NCBI GenBank assembly: GCA_003223995.1
Contig: QHYA01000015.1
Span: forward strand, 1 to 19,427
Source: Acidobacteriota bacterium
Lineage (GTDB): Bacteria > Acidobacteriota > Polarisedimenticolia > QHYA01
DNA length: 19,427 bases
Reading direction: 5' to 3'
Shown: positions 1 through 7,632 of the stretch, piece after piece
Position numbering within the stretch: the first letter of the stretch is position 1
Layout: each line of letters begins with the position of its first letter
The notes under the pieces: generated by a model
Databases searched by the model: none
What the model was told of the DNA's origin: nothing
What the model saw: only the letters and a program-made list of their open reading frames with translations
Position numbers and translations under genes: made by a program

Positions 1-1339
1 CGAACTGCTGGAGCTCCTCGTTGGAACGCTTCAGCTCGGCGGTGCGCTCCTCGACGCGCCGCTCGAGCTCGACGTTGAGCTTGCGGATCTGCAGATCGGC
101 CCGCTTGCGGTCCGTGATGTCACGGACGATACCCGTGAAGAAAACCTCTTCTCCCTTCTTCCAGTAACCGAGGGACAGCTCCATCGGGAACTCGCTCCCG
201 CTCTTCTTCAGACCGGCCAGCTCGATCGTCCGCCCGCTGAGTCGCGGCTCCGCTCCCTCGTGCAGGGCCTGGAGAGCCTTGGTATGAGCGGGCCTGAAGC
301 GCTCTGGCATGAGAATCTCCAACTTCCGGCCGAGTGCCTCTTCCTCGCTGTAGCCGAAGATGATCTCGGCTCCCTTGTTCCAGGAGATGATCTGGCCCGC
401 GCTGTCTGCGGAGATGATCCCCTCGTTCGCTGACTGCGCGACCGAACGGAACCTCATCTCCGACTCTCGCAGCTCCTCCTCCGCCCGCTTGAGCTCGGTG
501 ATGTTCCGCGCGATCACCGAAGCTCCCGTGACCTGGCCCGCAGAGTCTTTGATGGGAGAGACCGTGACAGAGACGTCGATGAGAGCCCCGTCCTTCGTCA
601 GCTGCTTGGTCTCGAGGGGCGCGACGCTCTCCCCCTGCCTGATCTTCTTCAAGATGGAAGGCATCTCATCGGTACGGTCTGGCGGGGCCAGTATGGATAT
701 AGGCCGCCCCATCACCTCCTCGGCGGAGTACCCGTACATCTTCTCTGCCCCGGGGTTCCAGCTCGAGAGCGTCTCTTCGAGCGCCTTGCCTATGATGGCG
801 TACTCCGCGAACTCCGCGATCGATGCGAGCTGGGAGAGCTTCTCGCTCGCTCGCTTGCGCTCGGTGACATCGCGTGACATCACCAGTCCGGCCGGCCGTC
901 CGCGGAAGATGATCGGCCGCCACGTCACCTCCACGTCGACGTTGGTCCCGTCCCGCTTCCAGTGCCTCAGCGGGCGGGAGGAGTATTTCGCGTCCCACGG
1001 ATCCTGTTTCCATTCCTCCAGCATCTCGAAGGCGGGCACATCCTCGGGCGGACGGATGTCATTGACCGTCATGGCCAGAAACTCCTTGCGAGAGTAGCCG
1101 TAGTGGCGCACGGCGGCCTCGTTGACGGCGAGGAAGGCAAGCGTCTCGAGGTCGAAGATCCACGTCGGCATCGGGCTCATCTCGAACAGGACCCGGTACT
1201 GCTCCTCGCTCTCTGCCAGCGTCCACTCGACGGGTTCGCGCACGGGGATCCGCCGCTCCGGATCGCTGTTCGCCTCAGCGAGCTGAGAGGGCGCGGGCAG
1301 GCGGGGGGTGTCGAACAGCTTTTTCAGGAACATCAGCAT
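1..1339 (-). CDS. Triple-PAS sensor protein, probable histidine kinase (C-terminus outside window)
   Basis: The minus-strand frame from ATG at 1339 stays open to the left edge (446 codons), so the gene is partial at its 3' end. Three PAS domains follow one another at about residues 45-160, 170-285 and 295-410. Each ends in the typical PAC signature (SRDVTERKR, ARNITELKR, VRDITDRKR). After the third comes a charged coiled coil (about 415-446, LERRVEERTAEL) of the kind that normally leads into a HisKA domain. A histidine kinase is therefore inferred; the catalytic part is not in the window. No membrane segment or signal peptide is seen, so it is probably a cytoplasmic sensor. The start has a purine-rich stretch (GGGAAAGAG) just upstream; ATG at 1333 is an alternative. 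It lies 90 nt behind the GGDEF-EAL gene on the same strand and is probably co-transcribed with it. Confidence 0.85.
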   Translation of the reverse strand, partial: MLMFLKKLFDTPRLPAPSQLAEANSDPERRIPVREPVEWTLAESEEQYRVLFEMSPMPTWIFDLETLAFLAVNEAAVRHYGYSRKEFLAMTVNDIRPPEDVPAFEMLEEWKQDPWDAKYSSRPLRHWKRDGTNVDVEVTWRPIIFRGRPAGLVMSRDVTERKRASEKLSQLASIAEFAEYAIIGKALEETLSSWNPGAEKMYGYSAEEVMGRPISILAPPDRTDEMPSILKKIRQGESVAPLETKQLTKDGALIDVSVTVSPIKDSAGQVTGASVIARNITELKRAEEELRESEMRFRSVAQSANEGIISADSAGQIISWNKGAEIIFGYSEEEALGRKLEILMPERFRPAHTKALQALHEGAEPRLSGRTIELAGLKKSGSEFPMELSLGYWKKGEEVFFTGIVRDITDRKRADLQIRKLNVELERRVEERTAELKRSNEELQQF

Positions 1340-1429
1340 TCGCTCTCTTTCCCGTTTCCGGGGCTGGCCGGAGCCATCAAAGAAGAGGAGACCCTGGAAG
1401 CCGGGGACGACGGCGGGAGCCGCGCCGAT

Positions 1430-3109
1430 TCAATTCCAGTGCACCCCCCGGCCGACGATCTCCGCGAGAGTGTCCGGAGCGACAGGCTTGCTGTAATAGG
1501 AGCCCTGCGCCCGGTCGCAGCCCTGCTCGCGCAGGAACGCGATCTGGTCCTCGGTCTCCACCCCCTCGGCCGTCACCTGGAGTCCGAGTCCGTGAGCCAT
1601 GGCGATGATGGCCTTGATGATCGCGGCGTCGATCGGGTCGCTCGTCGACCCAGCGATGAACGACCGGTCGATCTTGAGCCCGTCGATGGGAAACCTCTTG
1701 AGGTGGCTGAGGGAGGAGTAGCCCGTGCCGAAGTCATCGACGGAGACCCTCACGCCGGCCTCCCGCAGCTCCTCGAGCATCAGGACAGCCGTCTCCGGGT
1801 TCTGCATGATGCCGCTCTCGGTCAGCTCCAGCTCGAGCGCGCCCTGTTTCAGATCGTTCTCCTGGATCACACGGCGCACCATCTCCGGCAGTCCGGCCTT
1901 GTTGAATTGGTGGCTGGAGAGATTCACCGACACGCCCAGCGAGGGCATGCCGGCCTCCCGCCAGCGGCGGGCTTCCCCGCAGGCGCTCTGGAGCACCCAT
2001 TGGCCGATCCGGCCGATCAGCCCCCTCTGCTCGGCGAGGGGGATGAAGGTCGCCGGCGGAACGAGACCGAGGACCGGATGACGCCATCGAGCCAGCGCCT
2101 CGAATCCTGTGATCAGCCCGCTTCGCAGGTCCACGAGCGGCTGGTAGTGCAACATCAGCTCTCCTCGCTCCAGCGCGTGCCGGAGGTCCGTGCCGAGGAT
2201 CATCCGGTCGGTGGCGGCGCAGTCCACGGCGGGAGAGTAGAAGCTGTGCGTGTCGCGTCCCTGCCGCTTGGAGCGGTACATCGGTTTCTCCGCGAAGGCC
2301 TTGACGTCGTCGGTCCGGGCGATCTCCGGCAGGATCAGGGCGAATTCGTCCCCTCCGATGCGGGCGATGGTGTCGCTCTGCCGGACGCAGCCCCTCAGCC
2401 GCGCCGCAACCGCCTTCAGCAGCTCGTCGCCGGTGGCATGGCCGAGGGTATCGTTGACGTGCTTGAAGTGATCGAGGTCCAGAAACAGCATCGCGAGCAT
2501 GAGTCTGTTGCGATGCGTCCGCGCGAGAGCCTGCTCGAGGCGGTCGAGCAGAAGCATCCGGTTGGGAAGCCCCGTCAGACCGTCGTGATGCGCCATGTAG
2601 TTGATGAACTGCTCGGATTGCTTGCGCTCGATGGCGTACCGGATGGAGCGGGCGAGCAGGCTGCCGTCGCCCTGGCCTTTGACCAGGTAGTCCTGGGCTC
2701 CCCGCTGCACCGCCTGCAGCGCGAGCCTCTCGTCTCCGAGGCCGCTCAGGACGACGATTGGCACGCCGGGAGCGGCCTCGCTGACCGGCGAGATGGCCTC
2801 GAGACCGCAGGCGTCCGGGAGGTTCAGATCGAGAAGGATCGCATCGAAATCGATCTCGGCGAGACGGCGCAATGCCTCGCTGAGCTGCGGAACGTGCATG
2901 AGATCGAAGGGAACAGCCTCAGCCTCCGAGAGCATCTCGCGGACCAGGCGCGCGTCGCCCGCGTTGTCCTCCACGAGCAGAACCCTCGTCGCGGAAGGCC
3001 GCTTCCTTCGTTTGCGGGTCGCGGCGGAAATCGGGACGGGCGTCGTGTCCACGAGGTTCAGCGAATCTGGACGGGTTCCGAGGGGAAATGCCTGGGTTAA
3101 ACGGGTCAT
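1430..3109 (-). CDS. Response regulator-GGDEF-EAL protein with a shortened GGDEF domain (c-di-GMP signalling)
   Basis: 559 residues from ATG 3109, chosen because GAGGAGAT lies just upstream; an in-frame extension to 3247 overlaps the promoter. A receiver domain spans about 40-160, with D94 in LLDLNLPD as phosphoacceptor. A GGDEF domain starts near 170 and has an intact RIGGDEF at 250-256. An EAL domain spans about 305-555 with EAL at 337-339, ELELTE, DDFGTGYSS and KIDRSF, all as in active c-di-GMP phosphodiesterases. The GGDEF half is odd. After AFAEK (about 275) the chain jumps to PMYRSKRQGRD, so some 45 residues that normally form the C-terminal strands and helix are missing, with the frame kept. 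Cyclase activity is doubtful, and phosphodiesterase output controlled by receiver phosphorylation is the likelier role. The neighbouring PAS kinase may be its partner. Confidence 0.9.
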   Translation of the reverse strand: MTRLTQAFPLGTRPDSLNLVDTTPVPISAATRKRRKRPSATRVLLVEDNAGDARLVREMLSEAEAVPFDLMHVPQLSEALRRLAEIDFDAILLDLNLPDACGLEAISPVSEAAPGVPIVVLSGLGDERLALQAVQRGAQDYLVKGQGDGSLLARSIRYAIERKQSEQFINYMAHHDGLTGLPNRMLLLDRLEQALARTHRNRLMLAMLFLDLDHFKHVNDTLGHATGDELLKAVAARLRGCVRQSDTIARIGGDEFALILPEIARTDDVKAFAEKPMYRSKRQGRDTHSFYSPAVDCAATDRMILGTDLRHALERGELMLHYQPLVDLRSGLITGFEALARWRHPVLGLVPPATFIPLAEQRGLIGRIGQWVLQSACGEARRWREAGMPSLGVSVNLSSHQFNKAGLPEMVRRVIQENDLKQGALELELTESGIMQNPETAVLMLEELREAGVRVSVDDFGTGYSSLSHLKRFPIDGLKIDRSFIAGSTSDPIDAAIIKAIIAMAHGLGLQVTAEGVETEDQIAFLREQGCDRAQGSYYSKPVAPDTLAEIVGRGVHWN

Positions 3110-3219
3110 GGGATCTCCTCCGGATGACCTCCCCCTGTCACCGACCTGTTTGGTGAATCCTCCGGGCGAGGGTCCCGTCTGTGAGAACCTGCACGGAAGG
3201 ACTTCTATCCACTGGCGGC

Positions 3220-3247
3220 AATATAATTTCGCTTCTGCTGATGTCAA
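3220..3247 (-). promoter_or_regulatory. Sigma-70-type promoter for the GGDEF-EAL gene
   Basis: On the minus strand TTGACA (3247-3242, perfect -35) is followed after 16 nt by TATATT (3225-3220, five of six matches to TATAAT). This predicts a transcript start near 3213 and a leader of about 100 nt before the ATG at 3109. The AT-rich patch stands out from the GC-rich surroundings. The leader shows no riboswitch that I recognise. Confidence 0.65.
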
Positions 3248-3364
3248 TTTCGGAAGCGTAACGCTGCCAACCGCGGTCGGGGAGCGCCGCGTCGCGCAGC
3301 GGGTGCGCGCATGTGTCCCGGCCGCCAGTATCGCGGCCGGATCCGGCGCCTCGGAACCTCGACC

Positions 3365-3370
3365 TATAAT
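3365..3370 (+). promoter_or_regulatory. Candidate -10 box for the queA operon
   Basis: A perfect TATAAT lies 29 nt before the queA start codon, in the right place for a short leader. No convincing -35 hexamer is found 16-18 nt upstream and there is no TG extension, so the promoter is only partly supported. The region between the two divergent genes (3110-3399) otherwise holds only the minus-strand promoter. Confidence 0.45.
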
Positions 3371-3399
3371 GAGAAGAACCCGGCGGCCTCAGAACGCGA

Positions 3400-4530
3400 G
3401 TGAAAGTCTCCGATTTCGACTATGAACTGCCTGCAGGGCAGATCGCCCAGCGACCCGCGTCCCGGCGCGACCATGCCAGACTGATGGTCGTGGGCGGAGG
3501 TGCAGAGCTTTCGGCGGAGCCCCCACGACCGCCGGTCACCGAGGAGTTCCTGATCTCCGATCTTCCCGGATTACTCTCCCCGGGGGACCTCGTTGTTCTG
3601 AATGACACTCGCGTCTTCCCGGCGCGGCTCAGAGGCCGGAAGGAAAGTGGCGGGCGAATCGAGGTGCTGCTGCTCTCCCGGACCAGCGCCTCCCGGGATG
3701 GCCGTGTGGAGACCTGGCGAGCGCTTCTCGGCTCCTCGCGGATGCCGGACGCCGGCCAGGGGATCGACGTCGGGGAGGGGTTGCAGGCGACGGTGATCGA
3801 GCCTCCGGTGGAAGGACGAGCGCTTCTCTCGCTCGAGTCGGGGGAGGGGGTCGCCAGCGCCGTGGAGAGGCTCGGCCAGGTCCCGCTTCCGCCTTACATC
3901 GAACGTCCGGACGGGCCGGAGCAGGAGGACCGCGAGCGGTACCAGACCGTCTTCGCCCGGCACAGCGGCGCCGCCGCCGCTCCCACGGCGGGGCTGCACT
4001 TCACCCGCGAGCTGCTGGAGCGGCTCGAATCGAAGAGGATCCGCCGGGCGGCCCTGACCCTGCACGTGGGGCTGGGGACGTTTCAGCCGCTGCGGGGAGA
4101 TGCTCTCCCGGGCCGGATCCACAGCGAGTTCTACAGGATTCCCGAAAGCACGGCGCGAGCCGTGGACGAGACTCACCGGGCGGGAGGACGGGTGGTCGCA
4201 GTCGGCACGACCGTCGTCCGCGCGCTCGAGTTCGCGGGCCGGGGCGGGCAGGTCGTCGCCGGAGAGGGATGGTGTGACCTGTTCATTGCTCCGGGTTTCC
4301 CCTTCCGTCAGACCGATCTGCTGCTGACGAACTTCCACCTTCCACGCTCCACGCTCCTCATGCTCGTCTCCGCCTTCGCGGGGCGCGAGCGGGTCCTTGC
4401 CTGTTACAGGGAGGCGATACGGCGCGGCTACCGGTTTTATTCTTACGGCGACGCGATGCTGCTGGAGCGCGAGGCGGCGGACGGACCCCGAGCATCTCCC
4501 CTGAATGCATCCGCTGGCGGAGGCGTTTGA
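3400..4530 (+). CDS. queA: S-adenosylmethionine:tRNA ribosyltransferase-isomerase QueA
   Basis: QueA transfers and isomerises the ribosyl moiety of AdoMet onto 7-aminomethyl-7-deazaguanine in tRNA, giving epoxyqueuosine. The 376-residue product begins MKVSDFDYELP, the classic QueA N-terminus, at a GTG codon, which fixes the start. Other hallmarks are LNDTRVFPARL (67-77), PLPPYIERP (162-170), APTAGLHFT (194-202), TLHVGLGTFQP (220-230), VAVGTTVVRALE, LLLTNFHLPRSTLLMLVSAFAGRE (about 307-330) and GYRFYSYGDAML (343-354). It is a little longer than usual (about 340-350) because of an unconserved tail of some 20 residues. The Shine-Dalgarno is weak. The stop lies 2 nt before the tgt ATG, and queA-tgt is a very common pair. 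Confidence 0.97.
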   Translation: MKVSDFDYELPAGQIAQRPASRRDHARLMVVGGGAELSAEPPRPPVTEEFLISDLPGLLSPGDLVVLNDTRVFPARLRGRKESGGRIEVLLLSRTSASRDGRVETWRALLGSSRMPDAGQGIDVGEGLQATVIEPPVEGRALLSLESGEGVASAVERLGQVPLPPYIERPDGPEQEDRERYQTVFARHSGAAAAPTAGLHFTRELLERLESKRIRRAALTLHVGLGTFQPLRGDALPGRIHSEFYRIPESTARAVDETHRAGGRVVAVGTTVVRALEFAGRGGQVVAGEGWCDLFIAPGFPFRQTDLLLTNFHLPRSTLLMLVSAFAGRERVLACYREAIRRGYRFYSYGDAMLLEREAADGPRASPLNASAGGGV

Positions 4531-4532
4531 GC

Positions 4533-5687
4533 ATGGCCCGGCTCTCGTTTCGGATCGCGGCGCGGGACGGGAATTCTGCCGCCCGTCTGGGGCTGATGGA
4601 CACCGTCCACGGCCCTGTCGAGACCCCGGCTTTCATGCCCGTCGGGACCCACGGAGTCGTGAAGTCTCTGACGCCCCAAGAGCTGCGCGCCTCGGGAACC
4701 TCGATCCTTCTCGGAAACACCTATCACCTCTACCTGAGGCCCGGACACGAGCTGATCCGCGACCTCGGAGGCCTGCACCGCTTCATGGCCTGGGACGGCG
4801 CCCTGCTCACCGACAGCGGAGGCTTCCAGGTCTTCTCCCTCGCCTCCTTGCGGCATGTTCGGGATGAAGGAGTGGACTTCCGGTCTCACCTGGACGGCTC
4901 GTCGCACCTTCTTTCACCCGAGCTGTCCATCGAAATCCAGGAATCCCTTGGCTCGGACATCATGATGGCCCTCGATGAATGCCCGTCGCAGCCCTCGACA
5001 TACGATACGAACCTCCGTGCCGTCGAGAGGACGACGCTTTGGGCCGAAAGGTCCCTGCGGGCCAGATCCAGCGGTTCTGCCGCTCTGTTCGGCATCGTCC
5101 AGGGCGGGTTGTTCGAGGACCTCCGCCGCCGGCATGCGGCCGAGATCGTCTCGCTCGGCTTCGACGGCCACGCCATCGGAGGGGTCTCTGTCGGCGAGCC
5201 CCGGGAGGAGGTCCGCAGCGTCGTCGCTGCGACGGCGTCGCTGCTGCCGGAGGACAGGCCCCGCTACCTGATGGGGGTCGGCCGGCCGGAGGAGTTGGTG
5301 GAGATGATCGGTCACGGCATCGACCTGTTCGACTGCGTCCTGCCGACGCGCAATGCGCGCAACGGGCAGCTTTTCACCTCCCGCGGGACGCTGAGCATCA
5401 AGCGGGAAGAGTACGCCCGTGACCCCTTGCCGGCCGATCCGGAGTGCGACTGCCCCACCTGCAGGGATTACAGCCGGGCCTATCTCCGCCATCTTTTCAA
5501 GTCCGGAGAGATCCTCTCTTCGAGGCTGAACTCGATCCACAACATCCATTTCTACCAGAGCGTGATGGCCCAGGCGCGCGAGGCCATCGCGCAGGGGCGC
5601 TACGGGGAGTTTCTCACCCACTTCCTGTCACGGCTCCGGCGGGGGGAAGAAGCGGAAGCCCGCTGGTCGCACGAGACAGGACCATGA
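4533..5687 (+). CDS. tgt: tRNA-guanine transglycosylase Tgt
   Basis: Tgt exchanges guanine-34 of GUN-anticodon tRNAs for preQ1, the step before QueA. The 384-residue protein is full length. It has TDSGGFQVFSL (D94, general acid/base), GIVQGG, IGGVSVGEP, and FDCVLPTRNARNG (D267, predicted nucleophile by comparison with Zymomonas TGT). The zinc site is C305, C307, C310 and H336, with the spacing of that enzyme. ATG 4533 is preferred over TTG 4527 because GGAGG at 4519-4523 sits 9 nt ahead of the ATG but only 3 nt ahead of the TTG. The gene follows queA by 2 nt and its stop overlaps the next start as ATGA, so translation is probably coupled. Nothing appears missing. The usual downstream yajC-secDF genes are not present here. 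Confidence 0.97.
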   Translation: MARLSFRIAARDGNSAARLGLMDTVHGPVETPAFMPVGTHGVVKSLTPQELRASGTSILLGNTYHLYLRPGHELIRDLGGLHRFMAWDGALLTDSGGFQVFSLASLRHVRDEGVDFRSHLDGSSHLLSPELSIEIQESLGSDIMMALDECPSQPSTYDTNLRAVERTTLWAERSLRARSSGSAALFGIVQGGLFEDLRRRHAAEIVSLGFDGHAIGGVSVGEPREEVRSVVAATASLLPEDRPRYLMGVGRPEELVEMIGHGIDLFDCVLPTRNARNGQLFTSRGTLSIKREEYARDPLPADPECDCPTCRDYSRAYLRHLFKSGEILSSRLNSIHNIHFYQSVMAQAREAIAQGRYGEFLTHFLSRLRRGEEAEARWSHETGP

Positions 5688-6406
5688 GAGATCTCGTCGT
5701 CGTGGCCGACACGCACCTGTCGCGGCGCGACGCCGAGACGGAGGCGTTCGTGGAGTTCCTTCTCCGGCGCGGCTCGGAGGCGGCAGCCGTGGCGCACCTC
5801 GGGGACCTGTTCAATATCTGGCTCGGACTGCCGCGCTTCGAGATGGACCACATGGGGCCGGTGCTCGCGGCGTTCCGCGCATTGCGCGGGCGGGGAGTCC
5901 GAACGATCCTGGCAGAGGGGAACCGCGACTTCCATGTCCGGCAGGGATACGAAGGGGACGCCTTCGACGAGGTCGCCGAGACGGAGGTGGAGCTGTCGGT
6001 CGGAGCAAGGCGCGTGCGGCTCGCGCACGGGGACCTGGTCAACGTCGCCGATAGGCCGTACCGGCTCTGGAGGCGCTTCTCGAGGAGCGCTCCGGTCTGG
6101 GCCGGCGTGGGCTTGCTCCCCTCGCGAGCCGGGATCCGCTTCGCCGAGAGGCTGGAGTCGAAGCTGCGAGGCACGAACGTCCGCCACAAGTCCAGCTTCC
6201 CGGAGGCCGCAGCGCGCGATTACGCCGCGAGAGCGTTCACAGACGGCTGCAGCCTGCTGCTTGTGGGACACTTCCACGAGCAGCGTGTGATCCGCGCCGG
6301 CGCGGGAAAGGAGATGGTCGTCCTGCCGGACTGGCGCTCTTCGCACCGCTATCTCCATGTCGCAGCGGACGGCGCGTGGAGTCTGGACGAATGGCAGAGC
6401 GCTTGA
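5684..6406 (+). CDS. LpxH-like metallophosphatase (UDP-2,3-diacylglucosamine diphosphatase family)
   Basis: The 240-residue product has the five metal-binding blocks of the calcineurin-like fold in order: D9-T-H11, GDLFNIW (D41), EGNRDF (N80), HGD (H115) and GHFHEQ (H196, H198). Length and the pair GDLFxxW/GNRDF match LpxH, which hydrolyses UDP-2,3-diacylglucosamine to lipid X in lipid A synthesis on the cytoplasmic face of the inner membrane. The first motif is DTH rather than the DLH of Escherichia coli LpxH, and overall likeness is moderate. A related phosphatase acting on another nucleotide-lipid or nucleotide substrate is possible. It overlaps tgt by 4 nt (ATGA), so it belongs to the queA operon. 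If the assignment holds it supports a diderm, LPS-making host. Confidence 0.8.
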   Translation: MRDLVVVADTHLSRRDAETEAFVEFLLRRGSEAAAVAHLGDLFNIWLGLPRFEMDHMGPVLAAFRALRGRGVRTILAEGNRDFHVRQGYEGDAFDEVAETEVELSVGARRVRLAHGDLVNVADRPYRLWRRFSRSAPVWAGVGLLPSRAGIRFAERLESKLRGTNVRHKSSFPEAAARDYAARAFTDGCSLLLVGHFHEQRVIRAGAGKEMVVLPDWRSSHRYLHVAADGAWSLDEWQSA

Positions 6407-6443
6407 TCGCCGACGATCAGGGGAACAACGAAATGGAGAGTCC

Positions 6444-7556
6444 ATGCGCACACGCAACGTGATCCTGGTTCTGGCAGTGCTCTTTGTCGGTTTTCTCTTC
6501 GGCCGGGTCATTCCGGGAGGAGCGGGGCGGAGGGCTCGCTTGCCCCAGGCCTCCCGCTCCGCCTCGCCGGTAGCTTCCTCGATGCCGGCGTCCCTGACCT
6601 CCCTGCCGGAGGGACTCAGCGCGGATGAGCTGCAGACCATCGAGATCTTTCGGCGCGCCTCCGCCTCGGTGGTCAACATCACCAACTACGCTCTCGCCCG
6701 GGACCTGTTCTCGCTGGACGTGCAGGAGATCCCCCAGGGGACGGGCAGCGGCTTCGTCTGGGACCGGGACGGGCGCATTGTCACGAACTACCACGTCATC
6801 GCGGAGGGAAGCGCCTTCCAGGTGACCCTCGCCGACCAGTCCGCCTACGACGCGAAGATCGTCGGCGAGGCACCGAACAAGGACCTGGCGGTCCTGCGGA
6901 TCGACGTTGCCTCGTCCAAGCTGACTCCCTTGCCCCTGGGCCGCTCGCAGGAACTGGTGGTGGGGCAGAAGGTGCTGGCGATCGGAAACCCCTTCGGCCT
7001 CGATCACTCGCTGACCGTCGGGGTCATCAGCGCGCTGGGGCGCCAGATCACCTCGCCGGGAGGCCGCACGATCCGGGATGTGGTCCAGACCGACGCAGCG
7101 ATCAATCCGGGAAACTCCGGAGGGCCGCTGCTGGACTCCCGCGGCCGGCTCATCGGCGTGAACGCGGCCATCTTCAGCCCCAGCGGGGCGAACGCCGGCA
7201 TCGGCTTCGCGGTCCCGGTCGATACGGTCAGCCGGCTCATCCCGCAGCTCATCGCGCGGGGCAAGCCGATCCAGGCCGGCATCGGGGCCCGCCTCGTGCC
7301 GGACGCATGGATACAGCGGGCGGGGCTGAAGGGGGTCGCCATCGGCGAGGTCCGCCCGGGAGGCCCGGCCGAGAAGGCCGGTCTCGAAGGTGTGCGCACG
7401 GACCGGAGGGGAAGGATCGTCGATCTGGGCGATCGCATCGTCGAGGTGAACGGCAAGCCGGTCGAATCGAGCGACGATCTCTATCACGCCTTCGACGAGA
7501 TCGGCGTGGGCGGAACCGCCCGGCTGACGGTCGTCCGCGACCACAGAAATCGTTAG
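6444..7556 (+). CDS. Membrane-anchored HtrA/DegS-type serine protease with one PDZ domain, C-terminus apparently cut by TAG
   Basis: The 370-residue product starts at ATG 6444 behind GGAGAG (6435-6440), 37 nt after the phosphatase stop. Residues 5-20 form a single uncleaved-looking membrane anchor, then a low-complexity linker. The trypsin-like domain (about 60-270) carries the full triad: H117 in TNYHVIAEG, D147 in NKDLAVLRI and S225 in NPGNSGGPLL. One PDZ domain covers about 275 to the end. The layout (anchor, protease, one PDZ) is that of DegS-like periplasmic proteases in envelope quality control or stress signalling. The product ends abruptly at VVRDHRNR. In the same frame the TAG is followed by 18 sense codons beginning VSLRLVEVEE and stopping at TGA 7611-7613, which looks like the usual last PDZ strand. 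See the finding on this stop. Confidence 0.92.
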   Translation: MRTRNVILVLAVLFVGFLFGRVIPGGAGRRARLPQASRSASPVASSMPASLTSLPEGLSADELQTIEIFRRASASVVNITNYALARDLFSLDVQEIPQGTGSGFVWDRDGRIVTNYHVIAEGSAFQVTLADQSAYDAKIVGEAPNKDLAVLRIDVASSKLTPLPLGRSQELVVGQKVLAIGNPFGLDHSLTVGVISALGRQITSPGGRTIRDVVQTDAAINPGNSGGPLLDSRGRLIGVNAAIFSPSGANAGIGFAVPVDTVSRLIPQLIARGKPIQAGIGARLVPDAWIQRAGLKGVAIGEVRPGGPAEKAGLEGVRTDRRGRIVDLGDRIVEVNGKPVESSDDLYHAFDEIGVGGTARLTVVRDHRNR

Positions 7557-7632
7557 GTCAGCTTGAGGCTCGTCGAGGTCGAAGAGACAGGGACTCGGCG
7601 CCGTCGCGGGTGAAAGCGCTATCCGGATCGGA

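Noticed and set aside
1340..1432. The GGDEF-EAL stop (1430-1432) and the PAS gene are in the same frame with no other stop between, hinting at one gene split by TGA
   Set aside because: The 30 codons between them look unconserved, the PAS gene has its own start with a purine-rich upstream site, and sharing a frame happens one time in three by chance.
962..3100. A 712-codon open frame on the plus strand opposite the GGDEF-EAL and PAS genes
   Set aside because: It is antisense to well-recognised domains, has a low-complexity His/Arg/Glu/Leu-rich product and matches no family. It is a by-product of GC-rich codon use.
3110..3213. A c-di-GMP riboswitch in the leader of the GGDEF-EAL gene
   Set aside because: I looked for the conserved GEMM core and tetraloop-receptor pieces on the minus strand and did not see them.
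3222..3227. A plus-strand TATAAT that could also drive queA
   Set aside because: It is the edge of the minus-strand -10 region, has no -35 at a useful distance, and is about 175 nt from queA, while a nearer TATAAT exists at 3365.
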